Origin: Metridium senile
Lineage: Eukaryota; Cnidaria; Anthozoa; Actiniaria; Metridiidae
Assembly: GCA_949775045.1 (NCBI GenBank)
Contig: OX459104.1
Location: 6,737,427 to 6,801,426 of the forward strand
Direction of reading: 5' to 3'
Length of the DNA stretch: 64,000 nucleotides
Shown: one piece after another, positions 11,389-22,627 of the stretch
How the letters are laid out: every line of letters starts with the position of its first letter
Numbering within the stretch: the stretch's first letter is position 1
Notes under the pieces: generated by a model
The model's database searches: none
What the model saw: the letters and a program-made list of their open reading frames with translations, nothing else
Told to the model about the DNA's origin: nothing
Program-made: the position numbers and the translations under genes

Positions 11389-12236
11389 GTAAGTATAGGA
11401 AATGCCACCGTTAGAGAAGAATTAATGAAAGAATACCAAGCATATTTGATAAAAGTTGCTGTTCAGCAAAATACCACACGAGTGCGTAGCATGATAACTT
11501 AGACAGTATTTCCTTTTAAAAGTCATTTAAATAGAATACGAACTAATTCTGAAGTACTATAATTCCGTATTTCAAACAACAACACATTATATAAAGATCC
11601 CAGAAGTGAGCAATTTATTGATTGCACTGTGCAATTACAGCCAAACCTACTGAACCGTTCCTATCGAGGTTGGAAGGCCCGATTTATCTTCCAAACTTGA
11701 TTTTAAATTTGTTTTGAAATTTGCAAAAATGAATCGCATTTATAAGTTTCAAAAACCGACTCAAATCAAAACATTACTTTAAATGTTTTTTGGACAAGTG
11801 AATCTTGCTAAACGTAGTCTGCTTACAGAAATATTGTTATACATATGTACTAAAGTATTCAATTACAATAACTTTATCAGTTATTGACCACAGTTCGTGA
11901 TTTCCGGACCATTATCGGTTGACGGTTGAAGTCTGCATTTTGAAATTTACAATATTCAATTCAAATCAAATCAAATCAAATCAATTTTATTTCACACATT
12001 TACATGATATTTACATAATTAGTAGTATAAAATTAAGTTAAATAGGCTAAAGTATAAATAAAGTTTTAATGAGGTAGTGCCTAAAGACTAAATAAACTGT
12101 TAAGTTATCGAGTTAGTCTTTAGTTATGAGGTTCAACTTTATGTTTTGGTGAATAATGAAAGGGAAGGAAGCAGATAACTATCAAAATAATTTACAAATA
12201 TCAGATATGTTAAAATTTGATTATGTAATTTACATC

Positions 12237-12456
12237 TTAAGTTGATTGAGTTGGAGTGAGAGTAAGTATTTTTTTTATCTCCTTGGAGAAGGAGATAGCT
12301 GATCTCAAAGATCTTATAGTCATACGGACTTTGCCCCAGACTTTAGATGCAATGAATGAGATGGTTTGCTTGCCTGTATTGGTTCTACAAGATGGTATAT
12401 ATAGGTTTTGACGGGAACGGTATCTGGTATTATAACTATGGAAATCACTAGCATAC
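12237..12456 (-). pseudogene. LINE A reverse transcriptase, C-terminal part
   Basis: Reads YASDFHSYNTRYRSRQNLY and FIASKVWGKVRMTIR, the usual 'HSYNTR...W..' C-terminus of CR1/jockey-type RT. The same C-terminus occurs in the relic at 20.6 kb. Confidence 0.75.
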
Positions 12457-12460
12457 TTAA

Positions 12461-13505
12461 GAGCGTTCCTCTGAGAATATCGACTATAGGTGTGCAAAAT
12501 GCCCAGAAACCGAATTTCTCATACTTTGCTCAAAGATAGCCCTCGATGTCCGTATCACAGAAATAATAGTGAAAGTTTGAACAGATTTTTATTTTAGGAG
12601 AAATTCGACATTTTAGGCTTGAAGGCTTGATAAGACGATTTCCCAGCATCACACGTACTCCGCGAGAAATACATTTTCGAATTTCGTAACTGTATAGCTC
12701 TTTTAAAAGATCGATAAACACTTGTTATTTCAGCAGTAAAATAATTGTTTTTTATTTAGAATTGAAAATTTAATGGAATTTTGAATTTGACCTAAATTTA
12801 GTCGATTTTCAATGCCTGAAAATAGCACAAATTGAGGAGTCAAAAAAACAACTTGTTACATGACTTTATGAAATAAAAAAATGTTCCTGTGAAAGAGCAT
12901 TCTTTTAGCTGTTAGAAAATGTAAAAACATTTTTGGGCTACTAAAACCTCGACATTCTAGAGCTCCTCGAAAAGGCATTGTGGACGCTAAAAATAGCATG
13001 TGTCACGGTGACGTGCGTGACATCGTGACACACAAACGTCTGATTAATTATGCTAATAAAAACATTTCAATGGATTTCTGTCACAATTTTAAAGCATTTT
13101 AACCCTTTTTATTTCTTTAGAACAATATTTTGTATATATAGACATTTTATATAATTTTTGATACTTTTATTTTAGTATTTTATTTGTTAGGCATTGACAA
13201 GTCCTCATTTCGTTTTGAGTAACATTACTAAATTAAGAAACGAAGCAATTCCGTAGAATTGAGGCTTCAAATATACACTACATCTATACTTAAATATGTC
13301 TATAGTTAAAATACATTGGTAAAGTTTTTGAATTGAAATGAAATTAAAAGCAGCGCTGTGCTGTAAAAATAATTAGCTAAATATATGTGCATAAATTTAA
13401 TTGTTCTGCTTCAATGATTTAAGCGTGACCTTTTATTTATAGTATCACTAAAAGTGTGCAGTATTTTGTACTATTTACCACTAAATAGTGTTGATTAAAC
13501 AATAG
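12461..13505. repeat. Left long terminal inverted repeat of TTAA element
   Basis: Pairs with the right arm. Shared blocks include AAATGCCCAGAAACCGAATT near the end and GTGTTGATTAAACAATAGAG near the inner limit, with scattered substitutions. Confidence 0.8.
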
Positions 13506-13784
13506 AGAGCAAAAGAATAACAAAAAAAACATACCAAAAAAAAACCGCCAAAAAAAGAGAATTGAAGATAAAAGATAAACAATGAACTGAAAAGAACAAC
13601 AAAAATCAACTATAACTAAGGGACTATGTCCAGAGAAATAAAGAAAATATGAAAATATAATAACGCATAATCGATCAGCAAAGCTTGGTGAATGTCCGCA
13701 GGCATAATGCCCTAAAAACAAAGCTAATTTCACCATACCGTAAGTCCTCTAAAAGCCACCCGGGGGCTTTTTATTTCAAGCACG

Positions 13785-13860
13785 TTAGAGAGGGGGGCGG
13801 ATAAAGGAGAGGGGGCAGTTAAAGGAGAGGGGGGGGCTTAATAGAGGGGAGGGGCTTATT
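13785..13860 (+). other. G-rich tract, quadruplex-prone
   Basis: Several G runs (4 to 8 G) within 75 bases on the + strand in the interior of the TTAA element. G-quadruplex formation is possible but untested. Confidence 0.4.
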
Positions 13861-14319
13861 AATTTGACCGGAAAGTAGATGATGATGATTTTTTAATCAA
13901 AATACAGTAAACAATCTGGAATATAAAAACAAGTCATACATCACAAAAAATTGAAGAGTAGACCTAAGAAACTAAAACACATGAGGTTTAAGATCATACA
14001 GCTGAAAATAAGGAACAAGATTTTGTTTTTTGTTCCGTCAGTGAACTGACAAGTATTAGATAGAGCATCTACGGTAGAGTGCAAACACTAAAAGTGTGCA
14101 ATATAAATACTACTAAATACTGCTAAATTATGCAAACTCTTTTGTTCTCTATTGTTTAATCAACACTATTTAGTGGTAAATTACGGTGGCCCATAAATGT
14201 CACGGCAAAACTTTATTACTCACGGCAAAACTTTCAGTTACTAACAGCAAAACTTACGAAAACAAAACTGAAGCTGCGGCATTCCTGTGTAAAATTCAAG
14301 ATGGCGGATGAAGTAGTAC

Positions 14320-14381
14320 CCTGGGTGCCAGAGGAATTATTTTCCCGTGGTACACCGACCGGAAAATAATTCCTCTGGCAC
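14320..14381. repeat. Short hairpin repeat
   Basis: CTGGGTGCCAGAGGAATTAT and its complement flank a short loop; a perfect stem of about 24 bases inside the nested element. Confidence 0.75.
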
Positions 14382-15135
14382 CCAGAGTAATGAAGTAGAT
14401 GATCACGGCTCGAATCTTTGTTTTATAGAGGATACGGGTATGAACATTTTTTCCATATGTTCAGAACGCAACTCAAGATAAACATGGATCTAATTAGCAG
14501 TACAAACTTCAATGTAACATTGAGTTCGAATCGCAAAAACTAAGAAACGCTACAATGTCAATTTGTAAAAGCGATGAACTGATAAGCATTGACCTGGGCG
14601 TAGTGTGGGACTTAAAAATGTGAAAGAATAACTGAAACATTAAGAAGAAGGATGAAAAAGTAGAAAATATAATTAGATATATAATAAAACGAGTAATGTA
14701 AATAGATGAATGAAGTAATGGAAAATGAAAAACAAAAAAATTGGGCATGCATGGTGGAATATAGAATAATGGGAGAAAGAAAGAACCAGTAATAAAAAAT
14801 ATGATAAAAAATATAAATAAAAACGAAGAAGAAATATATGGGTAAATTGGTTAAATAGAATAAAAAATCAAAAAAATTTTTTTTAAAAGACACTCATGAA
14901 ATAAGCGGGGATGGGAGGGGGAAGAGGAATGGCGAAAATATGACCGAAAAAGGTGAACTATTATTGCTTTAAAAGCATGAAAAACAAGGATGGCAAGGAG
15001 GAATATATGAAAAGGAAATGATGTGTGGTAATTAATGATATAAATTTGGTGTAAAAAATATAAAGTAAACAATAAAAAAATAGATATGTAAATAAATGCA
15101 TGAATAGATGAATAAATAAATGAAATGCCACGAGC

Positions 15136-15322
15136 AATAAAAGATTTGCCGTGAATAATAAAAGATTTGCCGTGAATAATAAAAGATTTGCCGTAAATAA
15201 TAAAAGATTTGCCGTGAATAATAAAGGATTTGCCGTGAATAATAAAAGATTTGCCTTGAATAATAAAAGATTTGCCCTGAATAATAAAAGATTTGCCATG
15301 AATAATAAAAGATTTGCCGTGA
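15136..15322 (+). repeat. 21-bp minisatellite
   Basis: About nine tandem units of GAATAATAAAAGATTTGCCG plus T, with single-base variants. It lies next to and overlaps the right terminus of the nested element, whose terminal sequence contains the GATTTGCCGTGA block. The array probably grew from the terminus. Confidence 0.9.
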
Positions 15323-15340
15323 CATTTATGGGCCACCGTA

Positions 15341-16371
15341 GTAAATAGTACAAAGTATTGCACACTTTTAGTGTTTGTACTCTACCAAATCAATTGTGCT
15401 ATTGATACTATAAATAAAAGGTCACGCTCAAATCATTGAAGCAGAACAATTAAATTTATGCACATATATTTAGCAAATTATTTTACAGCACAGCGCTGCT
15501 TTTAATTTCATTTTAATTTAAAAACTTTACCAATGTATATATTTGAAGCCACATTTCTACGGAATTGCTTCGTTATAAATTTTTAAGTAATGTTACTCAA
15601 AACGAAATGAGGACTTGTCAATGCCTAACAAATAAAATACTAAAATAAAAGTATCAAAAATTATATAAAATGTCTATATATACAAAATATTGTTCTAAAT
15701 AAATAAAAAGGGTTAAAATGCTTTAAAATTGTGACAGAAATCCATTGAAATGTTTTTATTAGCATAATTAATCAGACGTTTGTGTGTCACGATGTCACGC
15801 ACGTCACCGTGACACATGTTATTTTTAGCGTCCACAATGCCTTTTCGAGGAGCTCTAGAATGTTGAGGTTTTAGTAGCCCAAAAATGTTTTTACATTTTC
15901 TAAAAGCTAAAAGAATGCTCTTTCACAGGAACATTTTTTTATTTCATAAAGTCATGTAACAAGTTGTTTTTTTGACTCCTCAATTTGTGCTATTTTCAGG
16001 CATTGAAAATCGACTAAATTTAGGTCAAATTCAAAATTCCATTAAATTTTCAATTCTAAATAAAAAACAATTATTTTACTGCTGAAATAACAAGTGTTTA
16101 TCGATCTTTTAAAAGAGCTATACAGTTACGAAATTCAATTTTGTTTACACTTCGAAAATGCATTTATCGCGGCGTACGTGTGATGCCGGGAAATCGCCTT
16201 ATCAAGCCTTCAAAACTAAAATGTCGAATTTCTCCTAAAATAACAATCTGTTGAAACTTTCACTATTATTTCCGTGATACGGACATCGAGGGCTATCTTT
16301 GAGCAAAGTATGAGAAATTCGGTTTCTGGGCATTTTGCACACCTATAGTCGATATTCTTAGAGGAACGCTC
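15341..16371. repeat. Right long terminal inverted repeat of TTAA element
   Basis: Inverted copy of 12461-13505. Its innermost part (14140-14181) is displaced by the nested element. Confidence 0.8.
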
Positions 16372-16375
16372 TTAA

Positions 16376-16487
16376 AGAAGCTATCAAATTGATTTGGTAG
16401 CTGCTTTAATTGCCACTTGTGGACAAATTTGAGAATGTTCAGGTAAAAGATGTTTTCTACTGTTAATAGTTCTAGCAGGTTAATGAG
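16376..16487 (-). pseudogene. LINE A reverse transcriptase, middle part
   Basis: Reads NLLELLTVENIFYLN and HKWQLKQLPNQFDSFF in the frame between the two insertions. Confidence 0.7.
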
Positions 16488-17442
16488 TAGCCTGCGTCAC
16501 ATCCGGACTTTTTCTCGGTTAAGTCCGTCTGTGAAACAACGCCACAAACCGTGTTCTGGACCCCCAGCTGACTAGCACGGATATAAGAAGCGATTTCTGA
16601 TTGGCTCTCGCCTTGTTCAATTCTAACACGATTGCTGATTGGTTTGGATATCCTTCTACGCACATGTGACAAAATATATACAAAACAAGCAGCCGTTTGA
16701 AGTTATCGAAAATCAATTGAAAACCTTTTGATAAGCTACGAGTTAGTATCCTTTTGCCTGAATGAAAGGAGAGTATCAAAGTCTTTTTGAGCAGAATAAT
16801 GTTTTTATCGACCTTCCGACACGCTATATCGAAGATCTGTGATATTTTAATGCTGATTAGATGTGAAGAACATCATCCATTGGAAGAGAAACCACGTTTA
16901 TCGATCGAGCCTGATGCTAAATATTTATTCTCATGGATGAGCGACAAAGTCAATAAACTAACTTAACTTTGAAGGTATTGTTAGATTTATTTCATTGCTT
17001 GTGCTGTGAGATAAGCCCAGTAGTTTGTTCGTTTATAGACAAATTGTGTTTTATAATTCTTCAAACAAGCTTGGCATACTTCTTGAGATTTTCTCTCAAT
17101 AGAAATAAAAGGCCAATCAAATATTGAATTTTCCTTTGCTGCTCGTGATAAATCTGTCTTTTTGAATCATAAACTTTGCAGCAAATTTCGTTCAAACAAC
17201 TACACATGTCAAAGGTCAAAACCATGTGTAGCATTAAAACTTTGGACTTCGCGCGATCGATGAAATATAGTTATGACAAGCTTTTGACCAATCAGCGAGC
17301 ATGTTAGAATCGAAGAAGGCATGAGCCAATCAGAAATCGCTTCTTATATCCGTGCTAGTCAGCTGGGGGTCCAGAACACGGTTTGTGGCGTTGTTTCACA
17401 GACGGACTTAACCGAGAAAAAGTCCGGATGTGACGCAGGCTA
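16488..17442. mobile_element. TAGCCTGCG-family element, 9-bp TSD, MULE-like
   Basis: Starts TAGCCTGCGTCACATCCGG and ends with its complement. Flanked by GTTAATGAG at 16479-16487 and 17443-17451. Terminal inverted repeats are about 160 bases with increasing divergence inward. Nine-base target duplications and long inverted repeats fit Mutator-like elements. No transposase. The same first nine bases end the element at 32769-34083. Confidence 0.85.
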
Positions 17443-18010
17443 GTTAATGAGTGGTAAGGGACTATCAGTATCTTTACCATAAAGTTTAGCAAAAAATATT
17501 AATCTGACAACATGGTTTTGTTTTACCTGGATTTTATCCAAGTGAGTCTTGTAGGCACTACCCCAGGCAATGATGGCATATGTTATGTAGGGATAAATCA
17601 AAGTATAATATAATTGTTTCATTAGAGATAATGGTAGATAGTGTCTTAAATTGGAGATGATACCAGTATTTTTTGCAATTTTTGAGGAAATATAAGAAAT
17701 ATGTTGACGCCAGGATAGAGAACTATCAATAAATACACCTAAATACTTGATGTAGTTTTTTTCCTCAAGATTGTGAACAGTATTGTCTTTGCCGATTAAT
17801 GAGACTTTAATAGTGGATGTTTTTTTCTGGGGTGATTTGATGATCATAAAGTTGTTTTTTAAAAATTTATAGAACGTTTGTTTGTATCACACCATATTTT
17901 GACCTTGCTCATTTCTTGATTTACTAATTGATCAAGTTCAGCAATATTGGGTGATGTAGCAAATATATTTGTATCATCAGCAAATATCCTGAAATTCATT
18001 AAAACAATAC
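17443..18010 (-). pseudogene. LINE A reverse transcriptase, palm/thumb part
   Basis: Includes RIFADDTNIFATSP (catalytic ADD), YIKYLGVFIDSSLSWRQHI and a YYTLIYPYITYAIIAWGSAY block, a typical CR1/jockey RT C-terminal half. A frame change lies between the FADDT part and MIIKSPQKK. Confidence 0.8.
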
Positions 18011-18159
18011 AAGTTATGGAAGATATTGCCATTCTACCAATGAACTAAATCTAAATATTAGACATTTAACGCTTGAAAATGATTATTACTTGCCGTTTAT
18101 GCAAATTTCACCGAAGTTACTTGACCGTAGCTGTCATAACAATTGCCTAATCAAACCAT

Positions 18160-20312
18160 TGTTGATTCCTCCTGCTACGCGTTGTACTTCAAAGTCAATT
18201 GATTTTGCTCTTCGAAACACAAGATCTGTTTATAATAAATCATTGCTGGTAAAGTTAGGATCATGTTGTCGATAATGACATTGACGTATTAGCCATAACC
18301 GAAACCTATGGCCAGGAATAACGTTCATTTGAGCCTGCAGTAACGCAGCGGTTTCCACCATGAGAGTATCAAAATGGCGATATGTTGTTATCAAGAAATT
18401 GCCTGAAGCAATTAAAGAACCACAAATATAATCTGACTTACTTAAATTCTCGCTAAAAAGGAAATCAACCTATCATGTATTACATGTCCCGAACCTATCT
18501 GACTATAACTTGAATTCAGAACAAAAAATCTTACCTTGCCCTTTTGATGATTTTATTACGAAAAAATCGAGTCACATACCGCCATTTCTCTAAGCAAAAT
18601 TTATATCTTCTTCCTTATTATAAGCTTTGCCCTTTTGCTCGTGAAAGTGATGTTTTACATTTTAGAAGCGTCAATTGTAAATACGTCACGCGCGAGCGAC
18701 ATATTCTGCGTGACTGAGAGTTTGACTACAACTGGCTGCGTAGCGGTTTTAAAATGCTTTTCCACTCGATAATAACCGTTGGTACTTCTAAATATCTGAT
18801 AAGTCGTAAACAGAAGTTGTTTAGTTTAAGAAGAGTCGAAAAGAAAGAACTCAATCTACATGAATGTATGATCTCACTGCTCTATAGGAAGGATACGAAC
18901 AGTCTCAAAGCTGACTACATGGGGACGAAGGCAAGAGCGAACGCAACGAAACTGGCCGTAATTGAAATGATGGATGGCTAGATCATATACCAGGCAAGAA
19001 CAGCTGAAAATGTTCATGTTACTTCTTTCTAATGTTGAATGCGTACTTGATAGACTTGATTGCAATTAATACTTTGTGAGACTAGATTGCCGTTGCTTGT
19101 TATAAAAAATGCCGCAAAAATATAGCGTTCTCAGTTATATGTTCAGCAATTGTATGCCGGTTACACTAGGATTTTCTTCGTGTTCTAAAGTATAACTACT
19201 ATTCAACATGAACTAGTCACTGAAATGATATTTGAACCGTCTATTAACAATTTAAAACCGACTGATTTAGCTTGATTTAGTTTTGCTCTAATGAACCCAT
19301 CATCTGTACTTTCTAAACAGCACAAAACTTAGCTTGTTACAACAACTATGAGATATATTACTGCTTCATTGGAGCTCAAAAACCATGTTAAAAAACCGTA
19401 TTAGAGCTCAAAAACCACATTACGTCCAAATTGATATTTTCAAGAATTACGGTTTGATAGTTCCTTCAATATCCTTTGGTGTTAAATTGACTAAAAGAAT
19501 CGTATTTAATTTAGTTTTGTACAATCGATTTTGATTCTATCTTTGATTCCCGAATCGATGTTTACTTTCTATTTTACACATGGTATCCGCTGGCCTCGAT
19601 GACTGGCGGAAGTCCGGATTAGTTGGCGATGTGGCTGAGTGATTCTGTTCAGGGTGTCCATGTTACTCGTGAAGTTTGTCCCACTGGCTACCAACTATTC
19701 AATGTACCAAGAGGTCGGTGGGGTGGGGGAATCCTATACAAGAATCTGCTTAAGTTTAACAGTCAATCTTCCATCAAGAGAAAATTCACTCGTCTTCAAG
19801 TTTAAGGATTGTTATCATATACCGTTCACCTCTCTCAAGCTCTAATCAGTCCATTGTTACTGCGTGATTAATTACTGCGTTTTTGATGAATATCCACTTC
19901 TCCTTGAAAATCTTGCAACAGCACCTGGATTGCTTCTACTAGTTGGTGATTTTATTTTTCACGTTGATGATGTAGGCTACACGATTATTCAGATTTTGGA
20001 TTAGTATTGATATCGATTAAATAACAAATGAAGAAAACTTGAACGACGCTGGCGTAAATCACGTCTAGTTATTGACATACAAATCTACAAAGATCAATGC
20101 AAATTAGTAAATTCGCTAATAAGAAGCACAAAGTCCAGATATTACACAAACGTCATAAATGAGAACAAAGAAACCAAAAGATATTATTTAACATTTTAGA
20201 TAAACTACTCCATCGCAAATGCGAGAACCGCTACCCAACTGCCTCATCTCCAGAGAGACTAGCAAATAAATTTCTTTGTTAACAAAATCGAAACGATACG
20301 AAATGATCTAAC
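18160..20312 (+). pseudogene. LINE relic B endonuclease region, decayed
   Basis: Fragments of an AP-endonuclease-type ORF2 in order on the + strand: FALRNTRSVYNKSLLVK and DNDIDVLAITET (18.2-18.34 kb), EVCPTGYQLFNVPR (19.66 kb), LLVGDF-F-HVDD (19.94 kb), then RRWRKSRLVIDIQIYKDQCK (20.04 kb). Frameshifts and stops are many. About 1.2 kb (18.35-19.6 kb) between the first fragments is not recognised and may be another insertion. Confidence 0.65.
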
Positions 20313-20619
20313 AATTGAATTGAATTGAATTGAATTTTATTCACATTATAACAATAAAGAAAATACAATATGAATAATTTACATAATTACAAATAGAAAT
20401 ACATATAAATGTAGTAAGTTATGAAAAAGTATAATAAATAGAGTGTGTGTGGTTGTTAAAGTAGTATAAACTTTCGAGTCAACAACCACCCACTGAATAA
20501 AGATTAATTATAATAAATGTAGACCAAGAAGGGGTAATAATTTATTAATTCGTGAAATATGTGATTAACAATTAATATTTCATGAAGTAATAATTAAATG
20601 TATATACAATCTAGATTTG

Positions 20620-21085
20620 TGATTGCATCAAATAGATTTTGAAACAGATTCTAAATAACGAGTAGGAGCTCATTTTTTTAATATGTGTTGGGATCTCTTC
20701 CCAAATTTTAGAGATAAAGAATTGAAAAGCAAACTTGCCATAGTTAGTATTAACACGAGGACGAACTATATTCCCTCGAGAGGCAAATCTTGTATTATAA
20801 GAATGTTGTTCTTCAGCCATTTTTAATATATGAAGAAATACTATAGGAATTGATTCTTTGTTATGAATAATTTGATATGCGAATGTAGCTGCTTTAAATA
20901 CAAAAATATTTTTAAATACAAGGATATTCAAAAAATTATAAAGGGGAGGTGCATGTTCATATTTGCCAGCAAAAAACATGCTTCTTATGCATTTGTTTTG
21001 AATAGTTGTTATTCTTGATAAATTTGATTTATAAGTGCTTCCCCATGATAGGATTCCATATATAAGATATGGATATATTAGTGAG
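20620..21085 (-). pseudogene. LINE C reverse transcriptase C-terminal region
   Basis: Contains SIYYSLIYPYLIYGILSWGS, MFFAGKYEHAPPLYNFL, HSYNTRFASRGNIVRP and FFISKIWEEIPTHIKK, the standard C-terminus of this LINE type. Confidence 0.75.
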
Positions 21086-21094
21086 TAATAAATA

Positions 21095-21660
21095 GAGGAT
21101 ATTACACGGTGGCGCGAAGATATGAATTTTATTTTCGAGTGGTGAAAACAATATTTTTTACAAGTGAGCGTAGCGAACGAGTAAAATGTTGTTTTTACCA
21201 CGAGAAAATAAAATTAATATCTTCAAGCCACCGTGTAATGTTCTTTTTATTATATGGACAAAGTGAAGCAAACAAAATTAAGAATAAATGTTGAATTTTA
21301 ATTCAATGTAAAGAAATATTCATTACAAGTGAACGTGCTGAAAGTCGCACAACTGACCCGTTTATAGAGGCCATGTATTCCCTGAATATTCGAAGGTCGT
21401 ATTCTGTTTTCTTCATTGTGTTTTGGTTCTCATTTTCTTTTGAAAATTTCGCCAAGTCTTCCTCTGAGCTGAGACTTCTACAAATCGAGCCGCCATGTTT
21501 AATTCAGCGAACAAGCGACGAGAAATGGGCGGGAAAGTTGTTTTGATTTGACGCGTACGTACATCCGGGACTTTTTGGTACATAACTTTTTCATATCTTC
21601 ACTAGTGAAAATATGGAAAATACGAGTGTTTTAGTTTCCGGTAAAACACTACTATCCATA
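21095..21660. mobile_element. 566-bp hairpin element with 9-bp TSD
   Basis: Flanked by TAATAAATA at 21086-21094 and 21661-21669. The left part holds a hairpin: GATATTACACGGTGGCGCGA ... TTCAAGCCACCGTGTAATG. Termini are only weakly inverted. This hairpin family is, from memory, common in coral genomes. Confidence 0.8.
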
Positions 21661-21910
21661 TAATAAATATCTCTTAAAGTTTTAATATTGACATAATATC
21701 TGAGTTTCCTTATGATGTCAATATTTTTTGATACCTTGCTGTGACAACTTTATTTGTTGTTCCCAGTAGTTCAGGTGTTGGTCAATATATACTCCTAAAT
21801 ATTTCACATATTCTTTTTGATCAATATGTGAGATATTGATCTTATCAATTTTTTTCCTAGCAGATTTAAATATGATAAAATTACTACTATTGCTACTGCG
21901 CATCCATTTC

Positions 21911-22620
21911 GCGCATCTCGTTTTTCATCATTTATTTGCGTTTTTTTTTTAATTTATCTAAATAATATTTTAATATGAATCCTTAACTATAACTTAAGAA
22001 AGTATTATGTAATGTCATGCAACTTTGGAGGTAAAATGGGACATTTTTCGAAACATGCTCAGATTTTCACTACCTGACATGGTCGCTGTTTTGTCTCAAA
22101 ACAACAAATTTATAACCTTGTAAAAATGAATAGATAAAATATAATTTTGACGTCTTTAGTCGTAAAACTAATACAAAATAGGTTTTAGGGTTTCTGGAGA
22201 TGACAAGGAAGGCAAATTTGACAAGTTTCAAGATGTTTAAAATACTAGAACCCAGTCCCGCGCGGACCGTTACCGTGTTTTTTTCACAAAAAATGGATTC
22301 GGTCGCTTATAACTCGCCTATTAGTACGGTGACCCCCAATTTTTTTCTTTTTATTCAAGACTGCATTTACTATTCTTACGATTAAGAATAAAAAAAAAAT
22401 ATTCATTGATTGGATTTTCTGAAATTTTCCAAATGCTACAACTCTATACACATGTAGGGTGCGTGATTGGAGTAGAATTGTGCTTCTATGGTTCACTTAT
22501 ACCCATATTTGGAAATGATTCAATGATTTTTATGACAGGAAATGTTAGATAACCCTTGGATCTATCGTTTGATATAATCTTATGCTTTTCCTAGCAGAAT
22601 ATGTTCGCATTCTCTTGACG
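21911..22620. other. No gene recognised
   Basis: AT-rich sequence between LINE relics; no domain, repeat boundary or RNA gene was identified. Confidence 0.45.
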
Positions 22621-22627
22621 GCTTTGA

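Larger units (their letters stand above)
14182..15340. mobile_element. Nested 1.16 kb element, 6-bp TSD GTAAAT
   Basis: Termini TACGGTGGCCCATAAATGTC and its complement, flanked by GTAAAT at 14176-14181 and 15341-15346. It sits in the right arm of the TTAA element; the left arm (near 13480) shows the uninterrupted sequence with one GTAAAT. It holds a 21-base minisatellite. No transposase. Family not recognised. Confidence 0.8.
12461..16371. mobile_element. 3.9 kb non-autonomous DNA element with TTAA TSD
   Basis: Ends are GAGCGTTCCTCT and its complement, flanked by TTAA at 12457-12460 and 16372-16375. Terminal inverted repeats are about 1 kb long. Removing the element plus one TTAA restores the LINE A frame across the site (SFFK|YASDF). 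A TTAA target is typical of piggyBac and Kolobok elements, but the termini are not the usual piggyBac CCC, so the superfamily is open. No transposase was seen in the interior. Confidence 0.85.
11955..18010 (-). mobile_element. LINE relic A (CR1/jockey-like), interrupted
   Basis: Minus-strand non-LTR retrotransposon. Its 3' tail is (GATTT)n at 11957-11985 following AATAAAAT. RT pieces are 12237-12456, 16376-16487 and 17443-17880, then the FADDT polymerase motif near 17990-17970. Segments join in frame once two inserted elements are removed: a TTAA-flanked element (12461-16371) and a 9-bp-TSD element (16488-17442). A frameshift near 17860-17890 and a missing 5' end mean it is dead. Confidence 0.85.
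20312..21910 (-). mobile_element. LINE relic C (CR1/jockey-like), 5' truncated
   Basis: Minus strand. The 3' tail is a (AATTG)n repeat at 20312-20336. The RT C-terminus is at 20620-21085 (YYSLIYPYLIYGILSWGS...HSYNTRFASRGNIV), and an upstream piece at 21670-21903 reads YVKYLGVYIDQHLNYWEQQI. The two join in frame (TLRDIYYSLIYP) when the element at 21095-21660 is removed. Same family as relic A by tail and C-terminus. Confidence 0.8.

Noticed and set aside
13437..14893. Phe/Ile-rich minus-strand frames
   Set aside because: AT-rich transposon interior; composition only, no domain.
15136..15322. CRISPR-like array of short direct repeats
   Set aside because: Units are contiguous 21-mers without unique spacers, in a eukaryotic transposon; it is a minisatellite. 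The open frames across it on both strands are artefacts of the repeat.
12461..16371. Assignment of the TTAA element to piggyBac
   Set aside because: The target fits, but the GAGCG termini do not match the usual piggyBac ends and no transposase is present; left as TTAA-specific, superfamily unknown.
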